DNA of 12,343 nucleotides, from NCBI GenBank assembly GCA_002291855.1, contig DBAW01000109.1, positions 1 through 12,343 of the forward strand, in the 5' to 3' direction. The notes below the pieces were generated by a model. That model was not told the origin of the DNA. It did not search any database and was given only the letters and a program-made list of their open reading frames with translations. Source of the stretch: Sphingomonas sp. UBA1000 (GTDB lineage Bacteria > Pseudomonadota > Alphaproteobacteria > Sphingomonadales > Sphingomonadaceae). Positions 7,402 to 12,343 of this stretch are shown piece after piece. Made by a program: the position numbers and the translations under genes. Each line of letters begins with the position of its first letter. Position 1 is the first letter of the stretch.

Positions 7402-7998
7402 TCAGCGCACCCACTGCTTCAGCTCGGCGGCGATCACCTCGGGCTTGGCGTCATGCGGGGCGAGCGCGATCGGCTTGCCGTCCGGCCCCATCAGATAGGC
7501 GATGCGGCTGTGGTTCATCAGATAATCGGCCGCCCCCGGCTTGCCTTCGCGCTGGTAGAAGACCGCATAATCCTTGGCGACGCGCGCAATCTCGGCATCG
7601 CTGCCGGTCAGCCCGATCAGCCGGGGGTGAAAGGCGCGGACATAGGTTTTGAGCTGGGCGGGCGTATCGCGCGCCGGATCGATGCTGACGAAAATCGGCT
7701 GGATGCGCGCGGCGACCGCCGGGTCGCTTTTTTCCAGCGCGGCAAAGCCCGCCATCAGATTCTGCAGATCGACCGGGCAGACATCGGGGCAATAGCTGTA
7801 GCCGAAATAGATCAGCCGGTATTTGCCAGCGAGATCGGCCTCGGCCAGCCTTTTGCCGTCCTGCGTGACGAGCGGCAGCGGCCCGCCGATCCGCGCATCG
7901 GCGAGTGGCGGCGTCGGCGCGGGGGCCGAACAGGCGGCGATCATCAGCATCGGGCCAAGGGCCGCACGGGCGGCGCAGCGGAACAGGGGGAAGGTCAT
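7402..7998 (-). CDS. SCO1/SenC family copper-binding lipoprotein
   Basis: SCO proteins have a thioredoxin fold, bind copper and help load the CuA site of cytochrome c oxidase; some act as thiol reductases. Started at ATG 7998 the protein has 198 residues and begins with a lipoprotein signal: basic N-region, hydrophobic core, and lipobox IAAC with lipidated Cys23. An alternative ATG at 8013 adds five residues. The copper ligands are present: CPDVC (Cys70, Cys74) in YFGYSYCPDVCP, and His163 in YLMNHSRIAYLM. FVSIDPARDTP (103-113) is a further family motif. It is expected to be anchored on the periplasmic face of a membrane. It is the first gene of a minus-strand operon with the YcgN-like protein and the metallopeptidase, and it diverges from the ankyrin gene across about 60 bp that should hold both promoters. 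Confidence 0.94.
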   Translation of the reverse strand: MTFPLFRCAARAALGPMLMIAACSAPAPTPPLADARIGGPLPLVTQDGKRLAEADLAGKYRLIYFGYSYCPDVCPVDLQNLMAGFAALEKSDPAVAARIQPIFVSIDPARDTPAQLKTYVRAFHPRLIGLTGSDAEIARVAKDYAVFYQREGKPGAADYLMNHSRIAYLMGPDGKPIALAPHDAKPEVIAAELKQWVR

Positions 7999-8059
7999 CG
8001 CGCCCGGACACATGCTGTGCTAGGCGCGGGGTTGCAAGTGTAACCAGACGAGTAGGCCC

Positions 8060-8650
8060 GTGAACGCAGCACGTCTTATCCCGGCCGTCGCGGCACTGAT
8101 GATCTCGGTGCCCGCCGTGGCGCAGTTTTCCGACAGCTACAACTTCCTGAAAGCCGTCCGCGAGCGCGATGGCGGCAAGGCGCAGGAATTGCTGGGCAAC
8201 AACCCGTCGACGCTGATCGACACCCGCGACCTGTCGACCGGCGAGCGCGCGGTGCACATCGTCACCCGCGCGCGCGACAGCAGCTGGCTGGCCTTTCTGC
8301 TGCAGAAAGGCGCCAATCCCAACGCCAAGGACGCACGCGGGCAGACGCCGCTGAGCATCGCGGCCAGCATCGGCTTCACCGAAGGGGCCGAGCTGCTGAT
8401 CCTGCGCGGAGCGCAGGTCGACCTGCCCAGCGGGCAGGGCGAGACCCCGCTGATCATCGCCGTCCAGCGGCGCGATATCGCGATGACCCGCCTGTTGCTG
8501 ACCGAGGGCGCGGACGCGTCCAAGCGCGACACCGCGACCGGCATGTCGGCCCGCCAATATGCCGAACGCGACGGCCGGTCGCAGGTGATCCTGAAGCTGA
8601 TGGACGAGATCAAGCCCAAGGCGAAAAAGCCGGCCGCCGGGCCGATGTGA
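8060..8650 (+). CDS. Exported ankyrin-repeat protein
   Basis: A 196-residue protein with an N-terminal signal peptide (hydrophobic 5-20, likely cleavage after AVA at residue 21) and ankyrin repeats. The clearest repeats are 61-93 (GERAVHIV...GANPNAKDAR), 94-126 (GQTPLSIAASIG...) and 127-159 (GETPLIIAVQRR...GADASKRD), each near 33 residues, with degenerate copies on both sides. The C-terminus is Lys/Pro-rich (KPKAKKPAAGPM). Ankyrin repeats mediate protein-protein contacts; no catalytic domain is attached. The start is GTG at 8060, because the next in-frame ATG (residue 14) would destroy the signal peptide; GAGTAGG at 8050-8056 is a weak ribosome binding site. A periplasmic location follows from the signal. 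Some periplasmic bacterial ankyrin proteins support oxidative-stress enzymes; whether this one does is unknown. Confidence 0.9.
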   Translation: MNAARLIPAVAALMISVPAVAQFSDSYNFLKAVRERDGGKAQELLGNNPSTLIDTRDLSTGERAVHIVTRARDSSWLAFLLQKGANPNAKDARGQTPLSIAASIGFTEGAELLILRGAQVDLPSGQGETPLIIAVQRRDIAMTRLLLTEGADASKRDTATGMSARQYAERDGRSQVILKLMDEIKPKAKKPAAGPM

Positions 8651-8655
8651 CCCCC

Positions 8656-8671
8656 GCCGGCCTCGGCCGGC
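8656..8671 (+). terminator. Possible hairpin terminator after the ankyrin gene
   Basis: GCCGGCC (8656-8662) and GGCCGGC (8665-8671) form a 7-bp inverted repeat beginning 5 nt after the ankyrin stop codon. It is GC-rich but lacks a following T-run, so factor-independent termination is uncertain. Its last base is the first base of the palindromic element. Confidence 0.35.
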
Positions 8672-8777
8672 TAGAGCATTTTCAAGCCGGGTTGAATCAC
8701 CCGGCGACCCGGAAAATGCGGTAAATCAAAGGCCTGGAGCGGCCGATCCGATGCAATCGGATCGGAAACCGCTCTAG
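8671..8777. repeat. 107-bp double-hairpin palindromic element (REP/MITE-like)
   Basis: A non-coding element filling the gap between two convergent genes. It is bounded by CTAGAGC (8671-8677) and its exact reverse complement GCTCTAG (8771-8777). Inside are two consecutive hairpins. The first pairs GCATTTTC (8676-8683) with GAAAATGC (8712-8719), with an inner stem CCGGGT (8687-8692)/ACCCGG (8699-8704). The second pairs GAGCGG (8737-8742) with CCGCTC (8769-8774) and CCGATCCGAT (8743-8752) with ATCGGATCGG (8756-8765) around a GCA loop, with a one-sided AAA bulge. From memory, similar short palindromic sequences are dispersed between genes in sphingomonad and other alphaproteobacterial genomes. 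Here it may also act as a bidirectional transcription stop. No ORF or transposase is associated. Confidence 0.8.
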
Positions 8778-8781
8778 TTGG

Positions 8782-9291
8782 TCAGATCTGCCCCGCGTCG
8801 GGGTCGAGATGCGCGATCAGCCGGCGGGCAGCGCGGCGTGCGAAACGCAGCGTTTCGGCGCGCCGGCGCGCTGGCGGCATCGGCTGCACCGCGCCCTCGC
8901 GCCAATATTGCGCGTCATAGCGGTCGGCGACGATCAACCCGGCCAGTTCGGGCCGGAATGCCGGTGCTTCGAACGGGTCGAGCGGAAATCCGGCCGGCAC
9001 CGCCCAGCAGAAATGATCGCAATAATCGAGATATTCCGGCCATTTGCCGTCACCGAGCAGATCGGCGCGCGACACTTTGATCTCGACGATCAGGATCTGG
9101 CCACGGCTGTTGATCGCCATAATGTCGGCGCGCCGGCCATTGCCCAGCGGCACTTCGGTGAGCGCGGTATAATCATGGCGCAGCAGCATCCGCGCGACGC
9201 CGCGCGCGACATCGGCCGCCAAGACCGGCGATGCGGGCAGGATGACTGCCGGATCGGGGACGGACGGGCGGGCGGCGAGATGATCGGCCAT
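8782..9291 (-). CDS. mmcB: MmcB family DNA repair protein
   Basis: MmcB proteins are alphaproteobacterial, LexA-controlled factors needed for resistance to mitomycin C-type DNA damage in Caulobacter. They resemble PD-(D/E)XK nucleases, but the exact reaction is not settled. The 169-residue protein shows the nuclease-like core: Glu46 (TEVPLG), Asp56 (GRRADIMAI), Glu70 and Lys72 (IVEIKVS), then SRADLLGDGKWPEYLDYCDHF (74-94), the most family-specific stretch. A basic Arg-rich helix (141-158) near the C-terminus could contact DNA. The ATG at 9291 follows GGGCGGG; no classic AGGAG is present. An exact SOS box lies 12 nt upstream of the start, supporting both the identity and DNA-damage control. 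It is convergent with the ankyrin gene across the palindromic element. Confidence 0.92.
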   Translation of the reverse strand: MADHLAARPSVPDPAVILPASPVLAADVARGVARMLLRHDYTALTEVPLGNGRRADIMAINSRGQILIVEIKVSRADLLGDGKWPEYLDYCDHFCWAVPAGFPLDPFEAPAFRPELAGLIVADRYDAQYWREGAVQPMPPARRRAETLRFARRAARRLIAHLDPDAGQI

Positions 9292-9303
9292 CCCGCCCGT
9301 CTA

Positions 9304-9318
9304 GAACATGTCATGAAC
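9304..9318 (-). promoter_or_regulatory. LexA/SOS box of mmcB
   Basis: On the minus strand the sequence is GTTC-ATGACAT-GTTC (plus strand GAAC-N7-GAAC), an exact match to the alphaproteobacterial LexA operator GTTC-N7-GTTC. It ends 12 nt before the mmcB start, so bound LexA would block transcription start. The neighbouring gene is also on the minus strand and ends at 9363, so mmcB is the only likely target. Confidence 0.85.
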
Positions 9319-9346
9319 GATGGCCAGCCCAGCCGGTCCGCAAGGG

Positions 9347-9358
9347 CCCCGGCCGGGG
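9347..9358 (-). terminator. GC-rich palindrome just after the SleB gene
   Basis: CCCCGGCCGGGG is a perfect 12-bp palindrome starting 4 nt after the stop codon of the cell-wall hydrolase in its direction of transcription. It could end that transcript before the mmcB promoter. The loop is small and no T-run follows, so this is tentative. Confidence 0.25.
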
Positions 9359-9362
9359 GCGA

Positions 9363-9998
9363 TCAGCGATAGAAATGATGGTTGCCCAGCGTCGCGACGC
9401 GGGTCTTGCGCCAGGCCGGGCGCACATGCGCGGCGTGAAAGAACAGCGCATCGGCGGCGCGCGTTTCCCAGCGCTCGGCGATTGCGATCTGGGCGATGGC
9501 CACCGCCCGTTCCCAGGCGCTGCTGTCGCGCTTGATCGGGGGAAACCCGTTGCCGCGCACGAACGAGAACTGGCTCGGCTGGAACACCACGCCGCAGATC
9601 GACGACGGGAAGCGCCCGCCCGAATTGGCGCGGTTGAGCACCACTTCGGCGACCGCCAGCTGGCCTTCGAGCGGTTCGCTTTTCGATTCGAAATAGACGG
9701 AGGCCGCCAGGCATTCGAGCTCGCGGTCGAGCCGCGCCGGTATCGGCTGGGCAGCGACCATTTCGGCAAGGCTCGCCGGCTGATCGGCGGATGGAGAATT
9801 CTGAAGCGCGCTGGCATCGACGGCCAGGCTGGGGACGATGCCGTCGGTGGAGACGGTCACGTCGGCAGGCACGGTCTGGCCCGCAAGAGCGCCGACCTTC
9901 TGGTCGGCAGGAAGCGCGAGACCCGGAGCCCCGGCGATTCCGAAGATGGTGGCGATCGTCATGGCCATCAGGCCGGCGATGCGCTGGGCGTTACTCAT
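9363..9998 (-). CDS. Exported SleB-type cell-wall hydrolase
   Basis: A 211-residue protein with an N-terminal signal peptide (hydrophobic about 9-29, small residues near GLALPA) and a C-terminal SleB/CwlJ domain (about 93-211). The domain begins ECLAASVYFESKSEP and contains Glu104, the probable catalytic acid, followed by LEGQLAVAEVVLNRA (110-124), RFPSSICGVVFQPSQFSF (129-146) and the end signature GNHHFYR. SleB proteins are lytic transglycosylases that cleave peptidoglycan glycan strands; in Gram-negative non-sporeformers they serve wall remodelling in the periplasm. Residues 30-90 are a flexible Ala/Pro/Ser-rich linker. The ATG at 9998 is preceded by CGGA, a weak ribosome binding site. A 169-bp gap separates it from the DUF1491 gene, enough for its own promoter, though I see no convincing -35/-10 pair. 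Confidence 0.93.
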   Translation of the reverse strand: MSNAQRIAGLMAMTIATIFGIAGAPGLALPADQKVGALAGQTVPADVTVSTDGIVPSLAVDASALQNSPSADQPASLAEMVAAQPIPARLDRELECLAASVYFESKSEPLEGQLAVAEVVLNRANSGGRFPSSICGVVFQPSQFSFVRGNGFPPIKRDSSAWERAVAIAQIAIAERWETRAADALFFHAAHVRPAWRKTRVATLGNHHFYR

Positions 9999-10167
9999 TC
10001 CGAATTCGTTCTGTGCGGTTGGTCGATCGACTGACAGGGCCGCGGGATACTGGCGGTGCCCTGCTGATCTTCCCCCCGACTACGCTATCGCTCCGGAACG
10101 GGCTGGCGTTCGGCGGGCGATCTGGCGCAATGCGGATGGCGGCCTTTCGGCCCAACCGCCGCCGGGG

Positions 10168-10509
10168 TCAATCCGTCGCGGTCATTTCAGCGGCGAACCG
10201 TTCGGCTTGTGCGATGTCCAGTTCGATTAACCACAGGTCGGGATCGCGCGCGCGCCGACGCGCCATATAGTCGGACAGCGCCTCGGCAGACGCCATATCC
10301 TGTGGTCCGCACGGGCTCCAGCGATAGCGGCCGGCGGGATCGAGCGCGCGTTCGAGCAGCTGGCGGACGACACCGCGTTCGGCGCAGGCGATCAGGATCG
10401 CCCCGGCCTGATCGTCGCCACGCGCCAGAACGGTCGCAAAGCCGCCCTCGGCCGCGACGCGGCGGCACAGCGCATCGATCGTCATCCGGCTGGACAGCCG
10501 GGGCGTCAT
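10168..10509 (-). CDS. DUF1491 family protein
   Basis: A small protein of 113 residues matching, from memory, the alphaproteobacterial DUF1491 family of unknown function. Recognisable features are an N-terminal TIDALCRRVAAEGGFATVLA segment (10-29), a central GDDQAGAILIA strand region, and the C-terminal YMARRRARDPDLWLIELD (81-98) followed by IAQAERFAAEM. There is no signal peptide or membrane helix, so it is probably cytoplasmic. Its ATG overlaps the stop of the thioesterase gene by 4 nt and lacks a ribosome binding site, so translation is probably coupled to the upstream gene. It is the last member of the ptsN-thioesterase-DUF1491 unit. I cannot assign a biochemical role. Confidence 0.88.
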   Translation of the reverse strand: MTPRLSSRMTIDALCRRVAAEGGFATVLARGDDQAGAILIACAERGVVRQLLERALDPAGRYRWSPCGPQDMASAEALSDYMARRRARDPDLWLIELDIAQAERFAAEMTATD

Positions 10510-10985
10510 GCCCCGGCCGCGTAACCGGGCAGCGACGACAGCGCCATGCGCGACCGCATGAAGGTGCCGGTGCCGCGCGCCGCTTCCTCGCCATCGGGAC
10601 CGATCAGCCGCGCATCGGCGACGAGCACGCGGCGGCGGCCGCTGACCCAGCGCCCCTCGGCAATCACCGGCCCGGCATGGAGCGGCCGGGTGAACAGCAG
10701 GTTGAAGGCGGTGGTGAGCAGGAACCGGTCGGTCACCAGGCTGTTGGCCGCGTAAAAGGCGGCATCGTCGAGCATCTTGAAATAGCTGGTGCCATGGGCG
10801 GCGCCAGCGGCGTGATAGACGCTCTCGTCAATCTCGAAATGGATGCGTGCGACGCCTTCTTCCGGGATTTCGAGCCGCGAACGGAACAGCCGGTTGATCG
10901 GCGCGGCCAGATACAGGCTTTCAAGCGCGCGGTAATGCGCCTCCGCCCCCCGGCCGCCGGCGACGCCGCTCTCGTCAGGCTGCAT
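10506..10985 (-). CDS. PaaI-type hotdog-fold thioesterase
   Basis: A 159-residue protein of the 4HBT/PaaI thioesterase superfamily, which hydrolyses acyl-CoA thioesters; the substrate is unknown. The hotdog signature is HGTSYFKMLDDAAFYAANS (64-82): His64-Gly65 precedes the central helix, and Asp73/Asp74 are candidate catalytic acids. The strands LLTTAFNLLFTRPL (89-102), VIAEGRWVSGRRRVLVADARL (107-127) and GEEAARGTGTFMRS (132-145) complete the fold. The ATG at 10985 is chosen because it overlaps the ptsN stop by 11 nt and gives the normal family length; the longer open frame to 11063 lies inside ptsN. It is coupled at its 3' end (ATGA) to DUF1491. Placement in a ptsN operon is not explained by the family's usual role. 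Confidence 0.88.
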   Translation of the reverse strand: MQPDESGVAGGRGAEAHYRALESLYLAAPINRLFRSRLEIPEEGVARIHFEIDESVYHAAGAAHGTSYFKMLDDAAFYAANSLVTDRFLLTTAFNLLFTRPLHAGPVIAEGRWVSGRRRVLVADARLIGPDGEEAARGTGTFMRSRMALSSLPGYAAGA

Positions 10986-11442
10986 CGCGGGTTTCGGTGG
11001 CCGTGAACAGCGCATAGAGCGCATCGGGGGACGCCGCCCCGCGCAGCTTGGCCAGAAAGCCACGGTCGCGCAGCCGGCGGCTGACCTGCGCCAGCGCCTT
11101 CAGATGATCGGCCCCGGCATCGGCGGGCGACATCAGCATGAACACCATGTCGACCGGCAGATCGTCGATCGCGCCATAATCGACCGGGCGGGCAAGCCGC
11201 ACGAACGCGCCGCGCACCCGGTCCAGCCCCGGCATCCGGCCATGGGGAATGGCGACGCCACCCCCGAAACCGGTGGTGCCCAGCCGTTCGCGCTCGTTCA
11301 GCCGGTCGAGCACCTGCTTGCCATCCAGCCCCATCACCCGTTCGGCGAGCGACGCAAGCGACTGGAAAAGAGCTTTCTTATTGGCCGCCGCCAGGTCGGC
11401 CATAACCGCCTCGCTCGGCAGGAACCGGCTGAAATCGTCCAT
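10975..11442 (-). CDS. ptsN: PTS IIA-like nitrogen regulatory protein PtsN (EIIA-Ntr)
   Basis: PtsN is the terminal phospho-acceptor of the nitrogen-related phosphotransferase system (PtsP-PtsO-PtsN) and regulates partners such as potassium transport and stress-response proteins rather than moving sugars. At 155 residues it is near the usual 150-163. The phosphorylated histidine is His67 in VAIPHGRM; RERLGTTGFGGG (52-62) precedes it, and His113 in ADHLKALAQVSRRL is the second conserved histidine. The start is ATG 11442; GTG at 11445 is adjacent and in frame, and a TTG at 11493 would add 17 residues rich in Cys that do not look like PtsN. No ribosome binding site is visible; instead an 8-bp hairpin ends 12 nt upstream. 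Its place 3' of hpf matches the common proteobacterial order. The following two genes overlap, forming an operon. Confidence 0.93.
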   Translation of the reverse strand: MDDFSRFLPSEAVMADLAAANKKALFQSLASLAERVMGLDGKQVLDRLNERERLGTTGFGGGVAIPHGRMPGLDRVRGAFVRLARPVDYGAIDDLPVDMVFMLMSPADAGADHLKALAQVSRRLRDRGFLAKLRGAASPDALYALFTATETRDAA

Positions 11443-11454
11443 CACACAACCCAA

Positions 11455-11475
11455 GCGCCCGAAACAGTCGGGCGC
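11455..11475 (-). promoter_or_regulatory. Hairpin directly upstream of the ptsN start
   Basis: GCGCCCGA (11455-11462) and TCGGGCGC (11468-11475) form a perfect 8-bp stem with a 5-nt loop. On the minus strand it is followed by TTGGGTTGTGTG and then the ptsN ATG. It could be a weak terminator/attenuator between hpf and ptsN, or an RNA structure controlling ptsN translation. Confidence 0.5.
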
Positions 11476-11510
11476 GCAAATGAGGAAACGCAATCCTTTC
11501 GATCACGTCC

Positions 11511-11532
11511 GGGCCGGGATCGCTCCCGGCCC
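11511..11532 (-). terminator. Strong hairpin after hpf
   Basis: GGGCCGGGA (11511-11519) and TCCCGGCCC (11524-11532) form a perfect 9-bp stem with a 4-nt loop, 22 nt beyond the hpf stop. No T-run follows on the minus strand, so it may only weaken read-through or protect the hpf mRNA 3' end rather than fully terminate. Confidence 0.5.
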
Positions 11533-11554
11533 CCGAATCAGGCCTGACCCGGAA

Positions 11555-12136
11555 TCAGGCGGTGCGCTCTGGCTCCACCCAGCCGATCGTGCCGTCGCCG
11601 CGCCGATAGACCATATTCAATATGCCTGTCGCGCTGTTCTTGAACAAAAGCGCATTGGTGTTGCGCAGGTCCAGCATCAGCACGGCATCCGACACGCTGG
11701 CATCGGGCACATCGACGCGGGTTTCGGCAATGATCGGCGCATTGTCGGCAACATGTTCGTCCTCTTCCGGTTCCGGCAGGCTGAACACCGTATAGCCGGC
11801 ATCGTCGAACGCCGCCTGAACGGCCGCGGCCTGGCCGCCACGGTCCTTGATCCGGCGGTGGTGGCGGCGCAGCTGCTTTTCGATCTTGCCGAGCGCCTCT
11901 TCAAAGGCCGGCTGGGCCTCGCTGGCGCGCGCGCTGCCCTTGAGGACGACACCGCCAGGCACATAGATCACGATTTCGCTGTCGAACCGATGGTCATGCG
12001 GCCCCTTGCTGAACCGGACCTGGGCGGAAATCGCGCGGGCGAAATATTTTTCGGCGATGCTGTGAACGCGCTCCTCGGCATGGGCGCGCAGCGATTCTCC
12101 GACATCGACCTGATGGCCTGAGACGCGGACTTCCAT
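11555..12136 (-). CDS. hpf: Ribosome hibernation-promoting factor, long form (HPF/YfiA family)
   Basis: Long HPF binds in the mRNA/tRNA channel of the 30S subunit and pairs ribosomes into inactive 100S dimers in stationary phase or stress. The 193-residue protein has the N-terminal S30AE domain (about 1-105: VSGHQVDVGESLRAHAEERV, then RFSKGPHDHRFDSEIVI and the basic helix KIEKQLRRHHRRIKDR), a linker, and the C-terminal dimerisation domain (about 135-193: LMLDLRNTNALLFKNSATG, NMVYRRGDGTIGWVEPE). The linker holds an acidic stretch PEPEEDEH (121-128). The start ATG 12136 is fixed by the best ribosome binding site in the window, AAGGAG at 12148-12143 with 6-nt spacing; the upstream open frame to 12220 is not coding-like. 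It precedes ptsN across 112 bp carrying two hairpins. Confidence 0.94.
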   Translation of the reverse strand: MEVRVSGHQVDVGESLRAHAEERVHSIAEKYFARAISAQVRFSKGPHDHRFDSEIVIYVPGGVVLKGSARASEAQPAFEEALGKIEKQLRRHHRRIKDRGGQAAAVQAAFDDAGYTVFSLPEPEEDEHVADNAPIIAETRVDVPDASVSDAVLMLDLRNTNALLFKNSATGILNMVYRRGDGTIGWVEPERTA

Positions 12137-12142
12137 CTTTCT

Positions 12143-12148
12143 CTCCTT
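12143..12148 (-). promoter_or_regulatory. Ribosome binding site of hpf
   Basis: AAGGAG on the minus strand, 6 nt before the ATG at 12136. It is the only near-perfect Shine-Dalgarno sequence seen ahead of a gene here, consistent with the high expression expected of hpf, and it decides the start codon. Confidence 0.85.
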
Positions 12149-12186
12149 CACCACGCCGGAACCGGGTGGCTGCCGGCGTCTTCCAC

Positions 12187-12343
12187 TCAGGCGGCCGGGG
12201 CCGCCACACCCTCCAGCCACAACGGATTGCTGATCTGCTGGAGAAAGGCGGCATGACGGGCAAGCTCGTCATGCGATGCGGCGTGCGGGCGCGGCGGCCG
12301 CGCCGGGCGCGACGCCGGCTGCCCGGTTGCGGGCGCTGGCACC
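12187..12343 (-). CDS. C-terminal end of an unrecognised protein (partial)
   Basis: An open frame enters from the right edge and ends at TGA 12189-12187. The 51 visible codons have almost only G or C in third position. They encode a Pro/Ala/Arg-rich stretch followed by a helix-like segment, SHDELARHAAFLQQISNP, and the end LWLEGVAAPAA. I do not recognise the family. It does not resemble the C-terminus of RpoN, the common upstream neighbour of hpf. It lies 50 bp upstream of hpf on the same strand. A start codon is not in the window, so the reading frame rests only on codon bias and the plausible helix; it could be non-coding. Confidence 0.45.
   Translation of the reverse strand, partial: VPAPATGQPASRPARPPRPHAASHDELARHAAFLQQISNPLWLEGVAAPAA
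12190..12205 (-). terminator. Inverted repeat at the end of the partial ORF
   Basis: GGCGGCC (12190-12196) and GGCCGCC (12199-12205) form a 7-bp inverted repeat spanning the last codons of the partial ORF ahead of hpf. It may be coding-sequence coincidence in GC-rich DNA, or may separate that transcript from hpf. Confidence 0.25.

Noticed and set aside
6468..7652. 394-codon plus-strand open frame
   Set aside because: It runs antisense through three well-supported minus-strand genes (metallopeptidase, YcgN-like, SCO1) and has shadow-type composition.
10010..10024. Second SOS-like box upstream of the SleB gene (GTTC-N7-TTGG)
   Set aside because: Only one half-site matches the GTTC consensus.
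10138..10160. Short inverted repeat after the DUF1491 stop as a terminator
   Set aside because: The alternative stems are only 4-5 bp and mutually exclusive, with no T-run; too weak to list.

Overview
The window is a high-GC stretch of bacterial chromosome, most likely from an alphaproteobacterium of the order Sphingomonadales (Sphingomonas-like). The evidence is the gene content (MmcB-type DNA repair protein, DUF1491, SCO1/SenC, YcgN-like protein, long-form HPF next to ptsN), an alphaproteobacterial LexA/SOS box (GTTC-N7-GTTC), and codons ending almost always in G or C. The assignment comes from recognised protein sequences, not from a database search. I see no prophage, integron, CRISPR array, transposase, tRNA or rRNA.

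Layout, left to right. (1) 1-699, minus: the N-terminal third of MutS, cut by the window edge. (2) 784-3646, plus: a tight three-gene operon of a type III polyketide synthase, a SAM-dependent methyltransferase and an FAD-dependent oxidoreductase, with overlapping ends. It resembles small alkylresorcinol/quinone-type pathways and is the most specialised locus here. (3) 3710-4105, plus: msrB, methionine-R-sulfoxide reductase. (4) 4202-6319, plus: a bifunctional class A penicillin-binding protein with a charged, proline-rich tail. (5) 6248-8013, minus: SCO1/SenC lipoprotein, YcgN-like cysteine-cluster protein and YgjP-type zinc metallopeptidase, packed as an operon. The metallopeptidase gene runs 72 bp into the 3' end of the PBP gene on the other strand. 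(6) 8060-8650, plus: an exported ankyrin-repeat protein, divergent from SCO1. (7) 8671-8777: a 107-bp non-coding element of two consecutive hairpins bounded by CTAGAGC/GCTCTAG. (8) 8782-12343, all minus: read in transcription order from the right edge, an unrecognised partial ORF, hpf, ptsN, a PaaI-type thioesterase, DUF1491, a SleB-type cell-wall hydrolase and mmcB. An exact SOS box sits just ahead of mmcB.

Functional themes. Two genes serve DNA repair (mutS, mmcB), two serve peptidoglycan synthesis or remodelling (PBP1A, SleB), two act in stationary-phase or nitrogen/carbon signalling (hpf, ptsN), one repairs oxidised protein (msrB), and one operon probably makes a small lipid-like polyketide. 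Most of the window is ordinary core chromosome. The items most worth a second look are the polyketide operon, the SOS box at mmcB, the double-hairpin element, the antisense gene overlap and the hairpins between hpf and ptsN.
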